DNA of 42,115 nucleotides from Fragilaria crotonensis. Taxonomy: Eukaryota > Bacillariophyta > Fragilariophyceae > Fragilariales > Fragilariaceae. A program made the position numbers and the translations under genes. The notes beneath the pieces are model-generated. The model ran no database searches. It was given only the letters and a program-made list of their open reading frames with translations, and was not told the origin of the DNA. Positions 12,501 through 23,425 of this stretch are shown piece after piece; within the stretch, counting starts at the first letter, position 1; each line of letters starts with the position of its first letter. The stretch is from assembly GCA_022925895.1 (NCBI GenBank), contig JAKSYS010000558.1:1-42115 (forward strand), read 5' to 3'.

Positions 12501-12928
12501 AACCGAGCGAAACGAATGGAAGCGTAAGTGTTGTTGTTTCTACATCAAGTTTGAAATACCTTTACACTGAACTCACAGTTGTCCTCTCTTTCTTGCACTG
12601 TAGCGATCGAAAGAAGCAACTGGGACAAGAAAATCTTCCGGAAGACGAACCCTCGGTCGGGAATGAATTTTCCGAATCTGGTTCCGAGATGACATCTGTC
12701 ATTTCCGGTTCTTCTGTATGGACGGACACGTCCGGCGCCAATGACCGTTCCTCGCGAAGGGCGCTCATTCTGCAAATGGCCAAGGCGCGCATGAAACAGA
12801 GCAAGTCGCACGTTGAAGACAAGACGAATGTGCCGATCGTAGAGGAGAGCTTTGATGAAAATCCTAGATTCGAGAAGACAGAAGCCGCTAACAGTGAGGA
12901 TGTGGAAGAGGAATTGGAGCTCGATTGA
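9597..12928 (+). CDS. Predicted N-myristoylated, largely disordered protein with an internally duplicated domain (4 exons)
   Basis: Exons 9597-10380, 10501-10960, 11045-12523 and 12604-12928 join in phase (split codons H262, L415, A908) to 1015 aa. The start MGNAPSSSEEE fits an N-myristoylation signal (Gly2, Ser6), suggesting membrane attachment. Residues 30-160 are acidic and serine-rich. Residues about 185-400 look folded and contain two related halves: each has LLA.A, then L....E..YP.Q, then W....K.C.FS..PI (ends near 254 and 337). Exon 3 continues with PPYILQPQAWIKVLPPHF and a basic RALMRAQRWEDIHG. It then turns into a Pro/Ser-rich tail with a Tyr/His/Pro/Asp-rich stretch (about 11890-12330). 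The C-terminus has AQDLLRRNRAKRMEA and SSVWTD...RSSRRALILQMAKARM, short motifs I associate with diatom hypothetical proteins. I do not recognise the family; no enzymatic motif is seen. Convergent with the NF-YC gene, 223 bp apart. Confidence 0.9.
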
Positions 12929-13151
12929 GATTGCGTATCAATTATTGTATCAAAAACACCTTACGTTAGAGTCGTACATTATTTGTTATCGAGCTTGTTT
13001 TCCCCCTGTGTTTGTCGTCTCAGATTAGATCATAAGAAACCGTCTTCTAGTCTCCAATTACTTGTATACATTGCACTATAACATTTCCCTACAGTTAACC
13101 CGACTCCCCAGGACATGAACCAGTGCACCTCTTGGAAAACAAACCACTCTT

Positions 13152-14893
13152 TCATTGAATGACATCCACCAAAAAATCGAAAACATCCGTCCTCTGGATG
13201 GCTTCCTTAATATCTTCCTTCTGCAACGTCCGGCGCTTATGATGTTGCGAAAAGGACCAGCTTCGCAAGGTCAATTCCAGAATGAACAATTCGCACGCCT
13301 TGGCAAACAATACTGGCGCTTCGGCCGAAATCATGCGCACATCCTCATCGGATTTCATGATGCGCTTGATGCGAGCGAGAGGCAAATCGTTGTGGGTCTT
13401 GAAATCTTGTTCCGTGCTGGCGGGAGGGAGCTGTTGGACCAAATGGAACTGTTCGGTCCAGAATTGGGACAGCGTGGCGTGGAGTTTTGCGAGGAATTGG
13501 GGTGATGTTGCAGATGGGGCTGGGTTGTCACCATTGTCCGTGTCCATGGAAGTAACTGAAGTGGTTACCAGAGCAGACGAGGGAGTGGTTGTTGTGGCTG
13601 CGGTCACAAGCGATGTTGACGTTGATGCTGCAGTTGTTGATGTGACTGATGTGGGTTTGGCCTTGGCGGAAGCACTGACGGGTGTGACGGCATTTTGTTT
13701 GCGAAAGGTGGCTTGCAAATCCTCCATTTGCTGCTTGTGAGTGGCACCTAGCTTCTCCGAAGTGGGACCACCGGCGGCAGCCGTCGTGGCAGCAGCGGCC
13801 TTTTCGCGCTGATGCTTCTTGACCATATCGTGCTGCTGTTGCTGCTGTGCCGTGGTCATTTTGCTCGTGTCGCCCTTGTAAATTCCGGCCTGAATCTGTG
13901 CTTGGGTGTGAGCATGTACCAAAGCTTGTGCCTGGAGTTGAATCTGGGTCTGAACTTGCTGCGGTGTTCCAGTTGTCTTGCGTGCGTGAACAATTGCTTG
14001 TGCTTGAATCTGAGAAAGGGCTTGAATTTGTGCTGCATTCATGGGCACCTAGTGTATGTGAATCGGGAAGGAACAAAAGGGACAACATTGTGTGAGCGTC
14101 GCACGAGACAGAAACGAATTCAAGTTCAAAGGTGATTGTGACGTACCAATCCATCACCTCGTGACTTGGCAGCCGCAACGACGGCCTGCGCTTGAGCAGC
14201 AGCCTGAACCATGGCTTGCGCTTGTTGTTGAATTTGTTCTGGAGTAATGTTGGCTTGGTGACCTCGACTCGCGGCGGCCTGAAGTTGTGCCTGGAGCTGC
14301 TGTTGGAGTTGTTGTTGAATCTGTTGCTGGAGAAGATGTTTCTTTGCCGGGGGAGGATTCGCTGCCGCTGCATCTCCCGAAGCCGGACGTTTCTTGTCTG
14401 CAGATGCGTCTTGATCTGTCGGTACTGCCGTGGTAGTGGCTGGTGTTGGTGTTGGAGTAGTTGCATTCGTAGTTGTTAATGTAGTGGCTTCCGAAGTCGC
14501 TGTGGTGGTGGGAGCAGTTACTGCTGGTGGAACTACTGTTTCTGCTTCTGGTGCTGCGGCTTCGCCTGCTTCCGCAGGTGCCTTGTCATCAGCATTGGCA
14601 ACTGGAGCCGTTACAGCAGCAGCGTCGACAGGAGTATCTTCTGCAGCAACTTGAGGAACTTCAGCTTTGGCAACTGCAACAGCTTCGGACTCTTCTTCGA
14701 CTTGATCTTCTACAGTTGTTGTCGCAGTGTCACCACTGACCTTGTCATCGGAAGTTAGAGAGGCAGTAGGTTCTGTCGGTTCTGACGTGGTCACTGTTGT
14801 GTTTGGCGGTTTCGTTTCATTGGCGTCTGTTTCTGCACCAGCTTCGGCAATAGTGACAGTGTCCGTCTGCATTGGATCATCAGTGTCACCCAT
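13152..14893 (-). CDS. NF-YC: NF-YC (HAP5), histone-fold subunit of CCAAT-binding NF-Y (2 exons)
   Basis: Minus-strand exons 14893-14147 and 14048-13152; the phase-0 join gives 547 aa. The C-terminal 78 residues (470-547) are the NF-YC histone fold: LPLARIKRIMKSDEDVRMI, SAEAPVLFAKACELFILELT, the KRRTLQKEDI loop-helix and TDVFDFLVDVI. An FW.EQ helix and DFK.H lead into it, as in NF-YC. In the family this subunit dimerises with NF-YB and then recruits NF-YA to bind CCAAT boxes. The N-terminal 440 residues are low complexity: acidic Ala/Thr/Glu-rich, then long Gln-rich stretches (QQQIQQQLQQQLQAQLQ and similar) spanning the intron. The first ATG of the open frame is at 14893; codons further upstream in that frame lack an ATG. 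Oddity: the histone fold sits at the very C-terminus, with nothing after the last helix. Confidence 0.95.
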
Positions 14894-15796
14894 GTTGTAT
14901 GTTAATGTTCTTCTCCGAGTGCTGGAGTGTGCTAACAATGGAGTAGTAGCCGTAGAGCCGTAGTGGTGCTCCTGATCCTATGATATATATGTATACTCAA
15001 AAGTACCGGTACGTTGCAGTACTACTCAAACAATTCTCAAGTAGGGAGTTGACTGACACAGCGGATTCTGGAGTGTTGCTTCGATGCGTCCTTCTGTGTA
15101 GAGATGGTTTTGATGTTTTCTCTGTTTGGCGCGGTTGTAATCTGTAATCTCTGATCTGTTCTTCGGCTCGTGACTGTGACGGCCTTGGTCTGTTGGCGGT
15201 TGGCGGGAGATGGCAGAAGGTTTGTTGACAAGTGTAATCAAGTCCTTGACTGGAGAAAAACAATACTCAAAACTCTGGTTCTCCGTAAAATCAATACTAA
15301 ACCTCCAGTGTAAAAAAGTGTGAGTGGTTGCGGTTTGTTGCGAGATCAGTTTGAGGGTGGGGCGCTGCAAAGTGCCAAATGGAACGACGCCACGAAGTTC
15401 CGAATTCGCAGATTCAATTTGTTGGGAATCGTAGATGATGACTCAAGATTCGAATTTAGTCCAATGACATCTGTCAAGATTCCAGTACACAAGTGTATCG
15501 TCGTCGGAGTACTACTGGTACTACGACCGGTAGTACTCGGAGCACTGAGAGCTACTACTACTAGTACTCGGAGTACAAATTTAGTCCTCGTATCTACTAG
15601 CTCCATCACTACTAGCTAGGACTCCGAGTACTACCGTAGGTTAAATGTCAAAAAATTCGATACACGGGATGATAACCCTGATAGGAATACTTTTGTCAAT
15701 TTCTAACCCTGACAAGGAGTAGTCTGAATCTATACTATACACCGGAGCATCTCAAGGATACCCCTTGCAACCTATCGGTACTGTACAAATAACATT
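14894..15796. other. Intergenic upstream of NF-YC; GTAC-rich palindromic patch
   Basis: No gene supported. 15506-15539 forms an imperfect palindrome (GAGTACTACTGG ... CCGGTAGTACTC) within a patch of GTACT/AGTAC repeats (15500-15640). The 14894-15300 part should hold the NF-YC promoter; no motif is recognised. Confidence 0.45.
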
Positions 15797-17596
15797 TCAA
15801 TTACCAATACCAACATTTGGTGGAAGGTATAGCTCGTCCAGTTGAGTCACCAGATAAGATGGAATGGTTCCCACCAAATCATTGTTGGCCGACAGGTCCA
15901 ACACCTTCAAGTGACTTAGATCCGCCAGCATCGTTTCGGGTATTGACCCACTAAAGTCATTGTCATTCAATTCCAAAACTTGTAAATTGGATGATGACGA
16001 TGCCACGACACTTGCAGTGTCTTGTGTCACGACGGCCCCCACGGTAAGTGTGTCGGGAAGCGAGCCAGTCAATTGGTTGTTACTTGCCACCAACGTCACG
16101 AGAAATGGACTGGTAAATGACGGAAGACGTCCACGGAACAAATTCTGGTCCACGTACAATTGCTCCAGACGTTCAAGTCCGGCACAACCTTGCAAACTCC
16201 CAACCATGACATTCTCTCCAACATTCAAGATTTCCAGCAGGGACAGTTGCTCGCCAAGGTTGTTTGGAAATGAACCATTCAGGAGATTCTTCCGAACAGA
16301 CAGAATCTTTAGATTACGTGATAAATTCCCCGGAATGGATCCAGTCAATTGATTGTCGTCGAGAATCAATTCTTCCAAATTGGGTGTACTCGGCACAGTG
16401 CCGGTGAAAAAATTGTGTTGTCCACGAAGTACACGAAGGGAGGTCAACAACGGAAGAGTCCCACGCAACTCATTTTCCTGCAAATTCAACACCTCTAAAT
16501 GAGACAGCTGCTGCCACGTGTCGGGTACATGCTGCGAAAGATTGTTGTTTGCAAACGACGCGGTCGTTAGAAAAGGAGGCAAGATTTCCGGCAGGCTGCC
16601 ACGTAAGGAGTTTTGCGACAGATCCAACGCCACAAGAGAATCCAAATATTGCAGCTCCATTGGCAAAGTTCCGTTCAAGTTGTTATTGTTCAGTATCACA
16701 TGAGTCACAGTCGAAAGACGCATGGACGTTGTTATTGTTGTTGATTGATTTGTATTGCATGCAATGCCGTGCCAAGTGCAAGGGTTCTCCAGAGAACGAT
16801 TTAGCCACCTGTCCGCTGATGACCACTGATGACCTCGAGTGGAATAATACAGAACTGCTAATGAGTAGAGTTCAACGAGATTTCGAAGAGCTTGTATTGT
16901 CTTCCAGTCCTTGTTGAAATGTGCTCTGTTCAATTGATGCTTCGAGAGAGTGGATCCGACCAAATAAATGACAGCCAAGTGTTGAGGCGACTGAGTGTCT
17001 CTAAAATCGTGAACGTCCAAAATATCGTAGTGTATCAGCAAGGAACTGACCAATTCGTGCGCAAACGTCTGTTGAACCGTATGCTTGTGCGGTGGTGATG
17101 TTGGACGACGAGTTAGTGTCCGGATGGGTGACGGAGCTGGTATTTCCATGTTGCTGGTCTTGCTTGAGACACCAATTGCGCATCCGATGGTGATCATGAT
17201 GACCAACACAATAATAATGACTGCGAGGAGAACGTAGGATCGCCTCGAAAGTGTAATGTTTCCGGTCCAGCATGATAGACAGCGGAGGAAACAAGATCCG
17301 TGTCTCGGCTGGTATATCTCGGGGTCAGTGTCTTTCATTTCTTCTTGGGTCACATTCTGGAACCCAGACGAAAACTTGGCATCGTCACCAGCTGCATGTA
17401 TCAACATATCGCCGTCGCCATGTTGAAGGACCGTTGATGACGAAAATCTCCGTGTTTCGTCGTCCACATCGTCCTCATCCCTGAAAATGGTGCTTTCTGT
17501 CGATAGGGACGTTTGTCCTTCCCACACATTCACAATTGAATGACGATACTTTTGCCCACCTGAATGATCTGAGCTTGATTCAAACGTGTATGTCAT
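15797..17596 (-). CDS. Single-pass membrane leucine-rich-repeat protein
   Basis: Single exon, 599 aa, intact, ATG at 17596 and TGA at 15797. Residues 1-120 are a polar, acidic N-terminal region with a short Cys-rich piece just before the membrane (CFLRCLSCW). Residues 121-143 (YVLLAVIIIVLVIMITIGCAIG) are one transmembrane helix. A Pro/Thr/Arg-rich linker follows, then the N-terminal cap common in diatom LRR proteins (about 241-281: LAVLYYSTRGHQW, WLNRSLENPCTWHGIAC). From about 297 to the end run plant-type LRRs of the LxxLxLxxNxLxGxLP form (for example LVALDLSQNSLRGSLPE). No kinase domain is present. No N-terminal signal peptide is seen, so an internal signal-anchor with the LRRs outside or lumenal is likely. 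N-glycosylation sequons are frequent in the LRR half. Probable role: ligand or surface recognition; the partner is unknown. Confidence 0.93.
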   Translation of the reverse strand: MTYTFESSSDHSGGQKYRHSIVNVWEGQTSLSTESTIFRDEDDVDDETRRFSSSTVLQHGDGDMLIHAAGDDAKFSSGFQNVTQEEMKDTDPEIYQPRHGSCFLRCLSCWTGNITLSRRSYVLLAVIIIVLVIMITIGCAIGVSSKTSNMEIPAPSPIRTLTRRPTSPPHKHTVQQTFAHELVSSLLIHYDILDVHDFRDTQSPQHLAVIYLVGSTLSKHQLNRAHFNKDWKTIQALRNLVELYSLAVLYYSTRGHQWSSADRWLNRSLENPCTWHGIACNTNQSTTITTSMRLSTVTHVILNNNNLNGTLPMELQYLDSLVALDLSQNSLRGSLPEILPPFLTTASFANNNLSQHVPDTWQQLSHLEVLNLQENELRGTLPLLTSLRVLRGQHNFFTGTVPSTPNLEELILDDNQLTGSIPGNLSRNLKILSVRKNLLNGSFPNNLGEQLSLLEILNVGENVMVGSLQGCAGLERLEQLYVDQNLFRGRLPSFTSPFLVTLVASNNQLTGSLPDTLTVGAVVTQDTASVVASSSSNLQVLELNDNDFSGSIPETMLADLSHLKVLDLSANNDLVGTIPSYLVTQLDELYLPPNVGIGN

Positions 17597-19792
17597 GATG
17601 ACATGGATGATTACAGAACTCTTGGTAGGTGTTCTTGCGGAGGTTCTTCACACCAAGGATCGACAATAATTTTTCATTGGAACTCGACGTCGCGACACCA
17701 CGTGATCTGTCTGTCAGTATTGTTGATGGATGGAAATTCTCTTGCACGACTTCCCACACAGTTCACTTTTCCCCGACAAAAAATCAGCAAGGTAGACTGT
17801 ATGGGTGCGTCGCAAAAAATAGAATCCGAGTACCGTAAATACCGGGAGTTAAGCACCGGGAATTGTGCATTAAAATAATGAAATGGAGCTTATCTGGCGA
17901 GATTTCGATTTTTTTTGGTCGGACTGCGAACTAAAAAAATGAAGATTCAAACTGAACTTCCTGTATTTGAAGTTATACAACCATTTAAACCTCTCAATAA
18001 GCTTTATGTGAATGACCGGACGTTTCGGTCAAATGCCAGGTTATTCTCGATGCAAAAAGGAAAGAGCGATTTTTTCGAGACAGAGGGTGTACGTAAGATT
18101 CCGTCTAGATTCCGTCCTTGGAGCTTATGTCCCGGTGGAGTTTAACTGCCGGCGTTGAATACGTTGGCCTGCTTAAAGAGAGAACAGCAAGTACGTACTC
18201 GTACTTGTACCGTTAACGATTACTGGAGTACAGTACACGCAGGCGCTTATCAATGTCCTGTGCTTGTCTCGTGGTCTTTCTGTCAAGTCATTTGCCCGCC
18301 CTTGTGACCTGCAAACTCGTCCCACATAAATTCCAATGAGTACAGCACTAGTCTTTGCCCACAACCTACCAACTGCATCCAACTAGAACCTTCCGTCTTT
18401 GTTGTTTCAGACACATTCTAGGGATGGGCAAAACCCACTTTACGAGTCCGAACGCCTTCTGCGGAAGCACAACCCGCAACGTTTAACTAGCTCAGAAAAC
18501 CATTTCTTTGGCGCTCAAGTTGAGGGGTTTTTTGCCTTTCTGTTAAAGCCACAGAACTGTACCACCAGTAGCATAAATATAGTACTCTCAAAATTCTAAC
18601 AGACTGGCGTACTCCTTCCTAATTCTTCCTTGTTCGCTATTGTCGACGAATGTAAGGAAGCAAATAGGTCATCCCAAAAGAATGTATAGGACTACAACTA
18701 GTAGTAAAGAAAATGTGAACTAGCTAGTTATCGGGCTCTCACCTCATCTGAGGCGTTAGGCCAAGAATGTGTACCCAGAACCCAGACACAGCAGCGTAGT
18801 ACTATAGGACTGTATTTTGCAGGTTGAGTCCTCCATGCCATGAGTACCTCAGAAGCAGCACATAAAATAGATATGGGAATAAGCACAGTTGCAGGACTAC
18901 AGTTCTTGATACTGCTGCCCTTCTTGTTCACAAGCAAGCAGCAGCAACAATATCCTCAATATCAATTCTTTACTCCTGCTCAATGCCGTTGTCCAGCACC
19001 ATATGTGTAACAAGAGGAGAAGGTTTAATCATCGTTGATGCAATGCGCAGCAAGAACTCGCAATTCCCATTTCGAAACAAGTTGAAATAGTCCTAATGAC
19101 AAATTTGAGCAGCCTTGGAAATCACCTATTCACATTTAGAACATACTAGTAGAAGCATATTTTGACAAAAAGTCCTACTTATTTGCAGAATATAGCAGAG
19201 GTCTTTTGCAGTGGCTGGCTGGTCACCAAGAATTGACCAATTGGGCCACAGAATACAGACAAACAAATCTATGGGCCAATCACGACCAACAAATTTAACA
19301 AATCTTTGAGCAAAACTATGCTACTAAATGAAGCCATTCATGGGAACACTAAGACTATATGTATTGCATTCCTTTTCATTCATGATTGTGGTGTACAGCA
19401 GGAATTCTTGCTTTTCTCCAGCACTTGCTGTTTGTTGTCGAAACTGACTTTGACTATCTAAGAAATCATTGTGAGGTATCACTGTCAACTTTTTTCCTCA
19501 TCAATCCTCCCACATTGGGATAATGCATGGCAAGATGTTGGAATGATGCATAATTTTGATCCTTCTGTCTATAGAAGAATGCAGTCAAGAACAAGCATGT
19601 CTTGTTGACACCATGATGCTTGGATCAGCACAGATCAACTGGCTGGATAATAATATATTTTAAAAAATCCCAGATCTATTTTACGTGCTGCCGCTGTGCT
19701 CATGATTAGGAGAACTTGACCCACACGGTACAATACTACCCTCCAGTGGATAACATCATACTGCAGGTTCATGAATCAATAGGTTTTTGACT
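17597..19792. other. Gene-free stretch
   Basis: No gene supported on either strand; the frames are short and of atypical composition. 17597 onward should contain the promoter of the minus-strand LRR gene. A small GTAC patch lies near 18190-18240. The rest looks unique and AT-rich. Confidence 0.5.
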
Positions 19793-19855
19793 TTTCTGCA
19801 GGACTTGAACCCACAGCCTCACTCAAAAGGATACCTCTGCTTGAGATTTTAGCCA
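19793..19855 (-). other. tRNA-like segment with a B-box, possible SINE remnant
   Basis: Read on the minus strand, 19811-19801 is GGTTCAAGTCC, a good polymerase III B-box / T-loop sequence. It is flanked by GTGGG and by TGC, which allow a weak 5-bp T-stem. Upstream, GAGTGAGGCTGT and TTGGCTAAAATC are loosely tRNA-like, but no complete cloverleaf or acceptor stem can be drawn. It might be a fragment of a tRNA-derived SINE, or chance. Confidence 0.2.
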
Positions 19856-19901
19856 ATACAATACACCAATCCCCGGATACTGGTAGAATAGGAGGAACAA
19901 A

Positions 19902-20591
19902 CTCATCAACTCTGCATTATAATCACACATTTCAACACACCAGAGAAGGTTATTCAAAATTATAATTATTATCATTGTTGTAGCAATATCTACAATCTCA
20001 TCAACTCCTGCACTATAATCACATATTTCAACACACATTCAACACACCAGAGAAAAACAAAACGTAAACTAATTATGGGGTTAACACCTCGTCCTCTAAA
20101 CCGTGAGGTTCAGAATGCGTACCCCACCCCGGCAGGTCGCCCCGCGAGTGTTAAAAACTTGTTTCATATACATTTTCAAGTAGCCGTTACCTCGCCGTTT
20201 TTGAGAAATAATTTGTGATCACAGATTGACTACCACCATCCAATCTGTTTTCCTCAATAGATCTCCGAACCCGTCTCAGTCACCGTCGGCGAGTTGATGC
20301 AGGACCATTAACTAGACGTTCCAGTGGTCGTTCGCAATAGTGTCTATCGCCGGGTCTCACTAAGTGTGGTTGCTTATGCAGCGACCGAATCTCCGCAATT
20401 TCCAAAGACCATATTTGTAGTTGCTCGTTAGCGCCTTTAGTGTGTAGAATACCATTACGAGCAATCCACATTCTGGTGGCATGATCGTATAGTGCATTCA
20501 TACAGGAGGATCGCATGCGTTTCATTCCCGTGGCAGTTTCAACACACCAGAGAAGGTCATGCAAAACTATAATTTTTAATCATTGTAGCAA
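19902..20591. repeat. Three dispersed copies of a 55-87 bp repeat
   Basis: Copies at 19902-19988, 19997-20055 and 20537-20591 share TTTCAACACACCAGAGAA. Copies one and two also share CTCATCAACT...ATAATCACA before it. Copies one and three share TTATAATTATTATCATTGTTGTAGCAA-like sequence after it, in part. The third copy is at the upstream edge of the minus-strand retroelement relic, so the repeat may be part of that element. Confidence 0.65.
20170..20564 (-). pseudogene. C-terminal fragment of the RNase H-like retroelement ORF
   Basis: On the minus strand the 20564-20280 frame holds LYDHATRMWIARNGILHTKG, which resembles the W..RN..LH motif near the C-terminus of the same diatom retroelement-like ORF family as the 4775-6240 relic. 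It is followed in another frame by LRRVRRSIEEN and QSVITNYFSKTARR (to about 20170), which fits the expected tail. The piece has no upstream catalytic domains here. Family match is from memory; orientation and order are seen in the sequence. Confidence 0.5.
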
Positions 20592-21916
20592 GATTGATGT
20601 AGTATCACCTTCGGCGTCGTCATGGCAAAAACTAAATAATTGGTAAGTCGTCGTAGCAATAAAAGTTTCAATGTATGGCAAAGTGTTTCATAGGGTCTGT
20701 GTGGTTCTGACACAATGCAGATTGCTATTGTACATTCCAGTCTGATTGAACTGTTGTTCCATGCAGAATTGGCAAGATTGACTATTCTGTGGTGAATTGG
20801 ATTGATTTACTACTAACGCTGCAGGAAATCATATGATTGAAGGTCTCAATGAGAATGTATTATTGACAAGCGATTACATTGGTGTGAGCAAATCAATTAT
20901 AAACTCCTCCAGTAGTGTCTATTGTCTATCCTCCCTTATTTGCCGATTTCAAACACGACTCCCCATCTTGGACACCGTCCAAAGCCGTAGCTAGTATCCC
21001 TCAAACAATCAAACGTTTGAGATTTAGTACTACTGTACCGAGCTTAACGTTAATACTCGCTTCGATGCTACAGTGCGTATTGCTGCAGAAACGTCAATCA
21101 TTTCGGAATCTGGAATTCATATAACAAGGGTCATCGTCGGCCTACCAACGGGGAGTCAATGACCTGAGCATACGCACAGTACATTACATAAAACACATCG
21201 TCGTTAAATCGGTACTAAAGGATATTCCACGACCACCTACTACTACACCCATTCTCCTGCATACTTTGGTTCTCTATCTTCCGTTCGGAATTCTATATTT
21301 TCACGACAAAAATGACCAGATGCCTCATCAAAAACCGGTTGTGCACAATAAACTAGAGGAGGCACTCTACGGTAGTACAAGTACCAGGTACTGTACCTCG
21401 AGTACCTGGTACTTGTACTCTTATCGCATGGTAAGAACCGGTTCACGGATCTCCAACGAAATGCCGATCTGACATCTGACCACTACGACTACCGTAGTAG
21501 TCATATGCCTAGAGAGTCCATAGATGACCTCAATTGTCTAAGGTCTCAGCCACCATGTGACGCCACAGAATGTCGCGAAAGGCTCGGCTTGTGGCATAAG
21601 ACCTCCTATGCGATGACTAGGACCGACGAATGTGACCACAGGACAAACGAAGACTTGCATATTTCACACCCAACGCCATGAACCGATCGCCGTATCACCT
21701 GACCGGCCCTGCCCTGACGCTGCCCCCTCAGAGAATAGCACGCTCAAGACAACGAAAAGTCGAAGAAAGCCACAGATCCGAACTCCAGTGTTAGTAGGAG
21801 ATGAGCCGCACCATGACGTTCCATACTCAAATCCAATATTTCAGCCACAGCTTGATCTGCTCGTCGATATGGAGCATCTCGATCCATGATGGCGCAGCAC
21901 TGCTATCCTTCTGACA
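20592..21916. other. Gene-free stretch with a GTAC hairpin
   Basis: No gene supported. Contains the perfect 19-bp inverted repeat at 21374-21419. A short frame at 21632-21889 ends just before the methyltransferase gene, but I cannot show that it is an upstream exon. Confidence 0.45.
21374..21419. repeat. Perfect 19-bp inverted repeat, GTAC-rich
   Basis: Arms 21374-21392 (AGTACAAGTACCAGGTACT) and 21401-21419 are exact reverse complements around an 8-nt loop. Each arm holds three GTAC tetramers. It could form a stable hairpin or cruciform. Not next to a gene end. Confidence 0.9.
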
Positions 21917-23425
21917 ATGGTATTCCCTCTGGTGAATCATCAAGGGATGCTTGGAATCAATCCCATCCATTGCAAAGCAACCCAAGACGGACAATGCCTC
22001 AAAACCACTTGCTGGAGAAAAACTCCATTGTCAAAATCACGAGGAGTAGTGAGAGCATTGCAAAGAACATTAACAAAACAACTGAATACAGCACTGGCGT
22101 ACATTGAGGAACAAGAAGAAGTGCCCTTTTTCTTGAATCAACATTCGGATGTAAAAAAAACGAGAGTCATCAACAAAGCTCGCCTTGCCCGACTAGTGAT
22201 ACCTTGCGTCGTCGTTGTGCTTGCCACCTTTACAGGACTGTTACCGACCCGTCTGTTCCGAAGATCAAATAGCTGGGATCGTCTTGAAGAGCGACACTTG
22301 GGTGGACGTCAATGCGTCATGAATCTTTTCGTCGATAAAGTGAGTGAGCAACCATCGTGCATGTATTGGGATCTGGCTTTGACGTGCGTCAGCATTCGAA
22401 AAAACTTATTTTCAATTTCTCACCCATTCTCTTGCTCCTTCACAGCACGAGGAAAACGAATTCAATCCAGATTTTGATCCATCAGCTGATAAGGAACATG
22501 CACTTAAGCCACAACCCGTGGAAGGAACCTACCGGACAAAAGGGCAAGTTGAGGTCATTAATCGATTCATTTCTTCCGTGGCGGCTGCGTTCCGACCGAA
22601 TGTATCCCTTCAACAGCACGTTGTGTTTGCCGGTACTCGTGATGGTGGGCATTTGGCACAAGAGGCATTGAAGCATTGGCCGCCGAGAGGAACCTACCGA
22701 ACCCAACTTCATGTATTCGCAGACCGGGCCTCGGACGATCTTGACTATGAAACTGTGCAGCGCATTGAGGATAGATTCAAAGGCAACGAGGAAGATGTTC
22801 ATATTTATGATTTCTTTGGGAATGTTGCTGGTAATCAAAATTCTGAAGACGATGATGCTGTGGACGAACACTTGAAACAACAGAAGCAACAACAGCACCA
22901 GGAGAAGGAGCCAGAATATGATACCCTCCCAGACTTGAAAAAGGTTGTTTTTCAAAATGATGACGATGAAGTCACCGTCATTCCTTATTTGCACGTTGAT
23001 GGAACGAGCATGGCAATGCAAATGTCGATTCTCTCACAAGCAGAGAATCTTTTGCAAGATCGAAAAATTGTTGTCGTTGGTTTGGAGCATTCACCTGATC
23101 TCGATATCAACGACTTGATTGAGTTCTTCAGAAAAGTGAACTACAAGACGTTCATGCTTGGACTTCGTCAATTGACACGTATTGACAATCTTTGTCCCGA
23201 GATTCTGGACAATGTCATGCAGCACCCAACCTTGGCATCTTCCAATAGAAATAATTGGCTTACCGGCAACAGCATGCTTAGCATGCCTCCGTTCTTGTGG
23301 CCATGCCACGGGGACGTCATAGCAAGGAGGAGATGGGCATCCAGCACATGTACGATCTCTTCTCCGGAGCATCCGGTGTGTTGCAGGTCAAGACTGCCAA
23401 TGATCGTGTCGCCAACGTGAAGTAA
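21917..23425 (+). CDS. FkbM-like methyltransferase with N-terminal membrane anchor; one frameshift (2 exons)
   Basis: Exons 21917-22339 and 22446 onward; GT-AG intron of 106 bp, phase 0. As sequenced the frame stops at 23418-23420 after 465 codons. A change of frame near 23298-23302 gives a better C-terminus ending at 23423-23425, containing GRHSKEEMGIQHMYDLF and VKTANDRVANVK. One base appears to be missing from a GG run. Residues about 91-107 (LVIPCVVVVLATFTGLL) form a single transmembrane anchor with basic residues on its N-terminal side, suggesting a type II membrane protein. After it come a Rossmann-like start (HVVFAGTRDGGHLAQEALK), a low-complexity Gln/Glu insertion, then PYLHVDGTSM.MQMSIL, VVVGLEHSPDLDINDLI and FFRKVNYKTFMLG. 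This resembles the second half of FkbM (Methyltransf_21) domains. Substrate unknown; glycan or lipid methylation in the secretory system is a guess. The N-terminal 60 residues are uncertain because another frame is also open there. Confidence 0.7.

Noticed and set aside
13152..14893. Identification as TAF12 or another TFIID histone-fold subunit
   Set aside because: The motif LPLARIKRIMK..EDVRMISAEAPVLFAKA is specific for NF-YC/HAP5.
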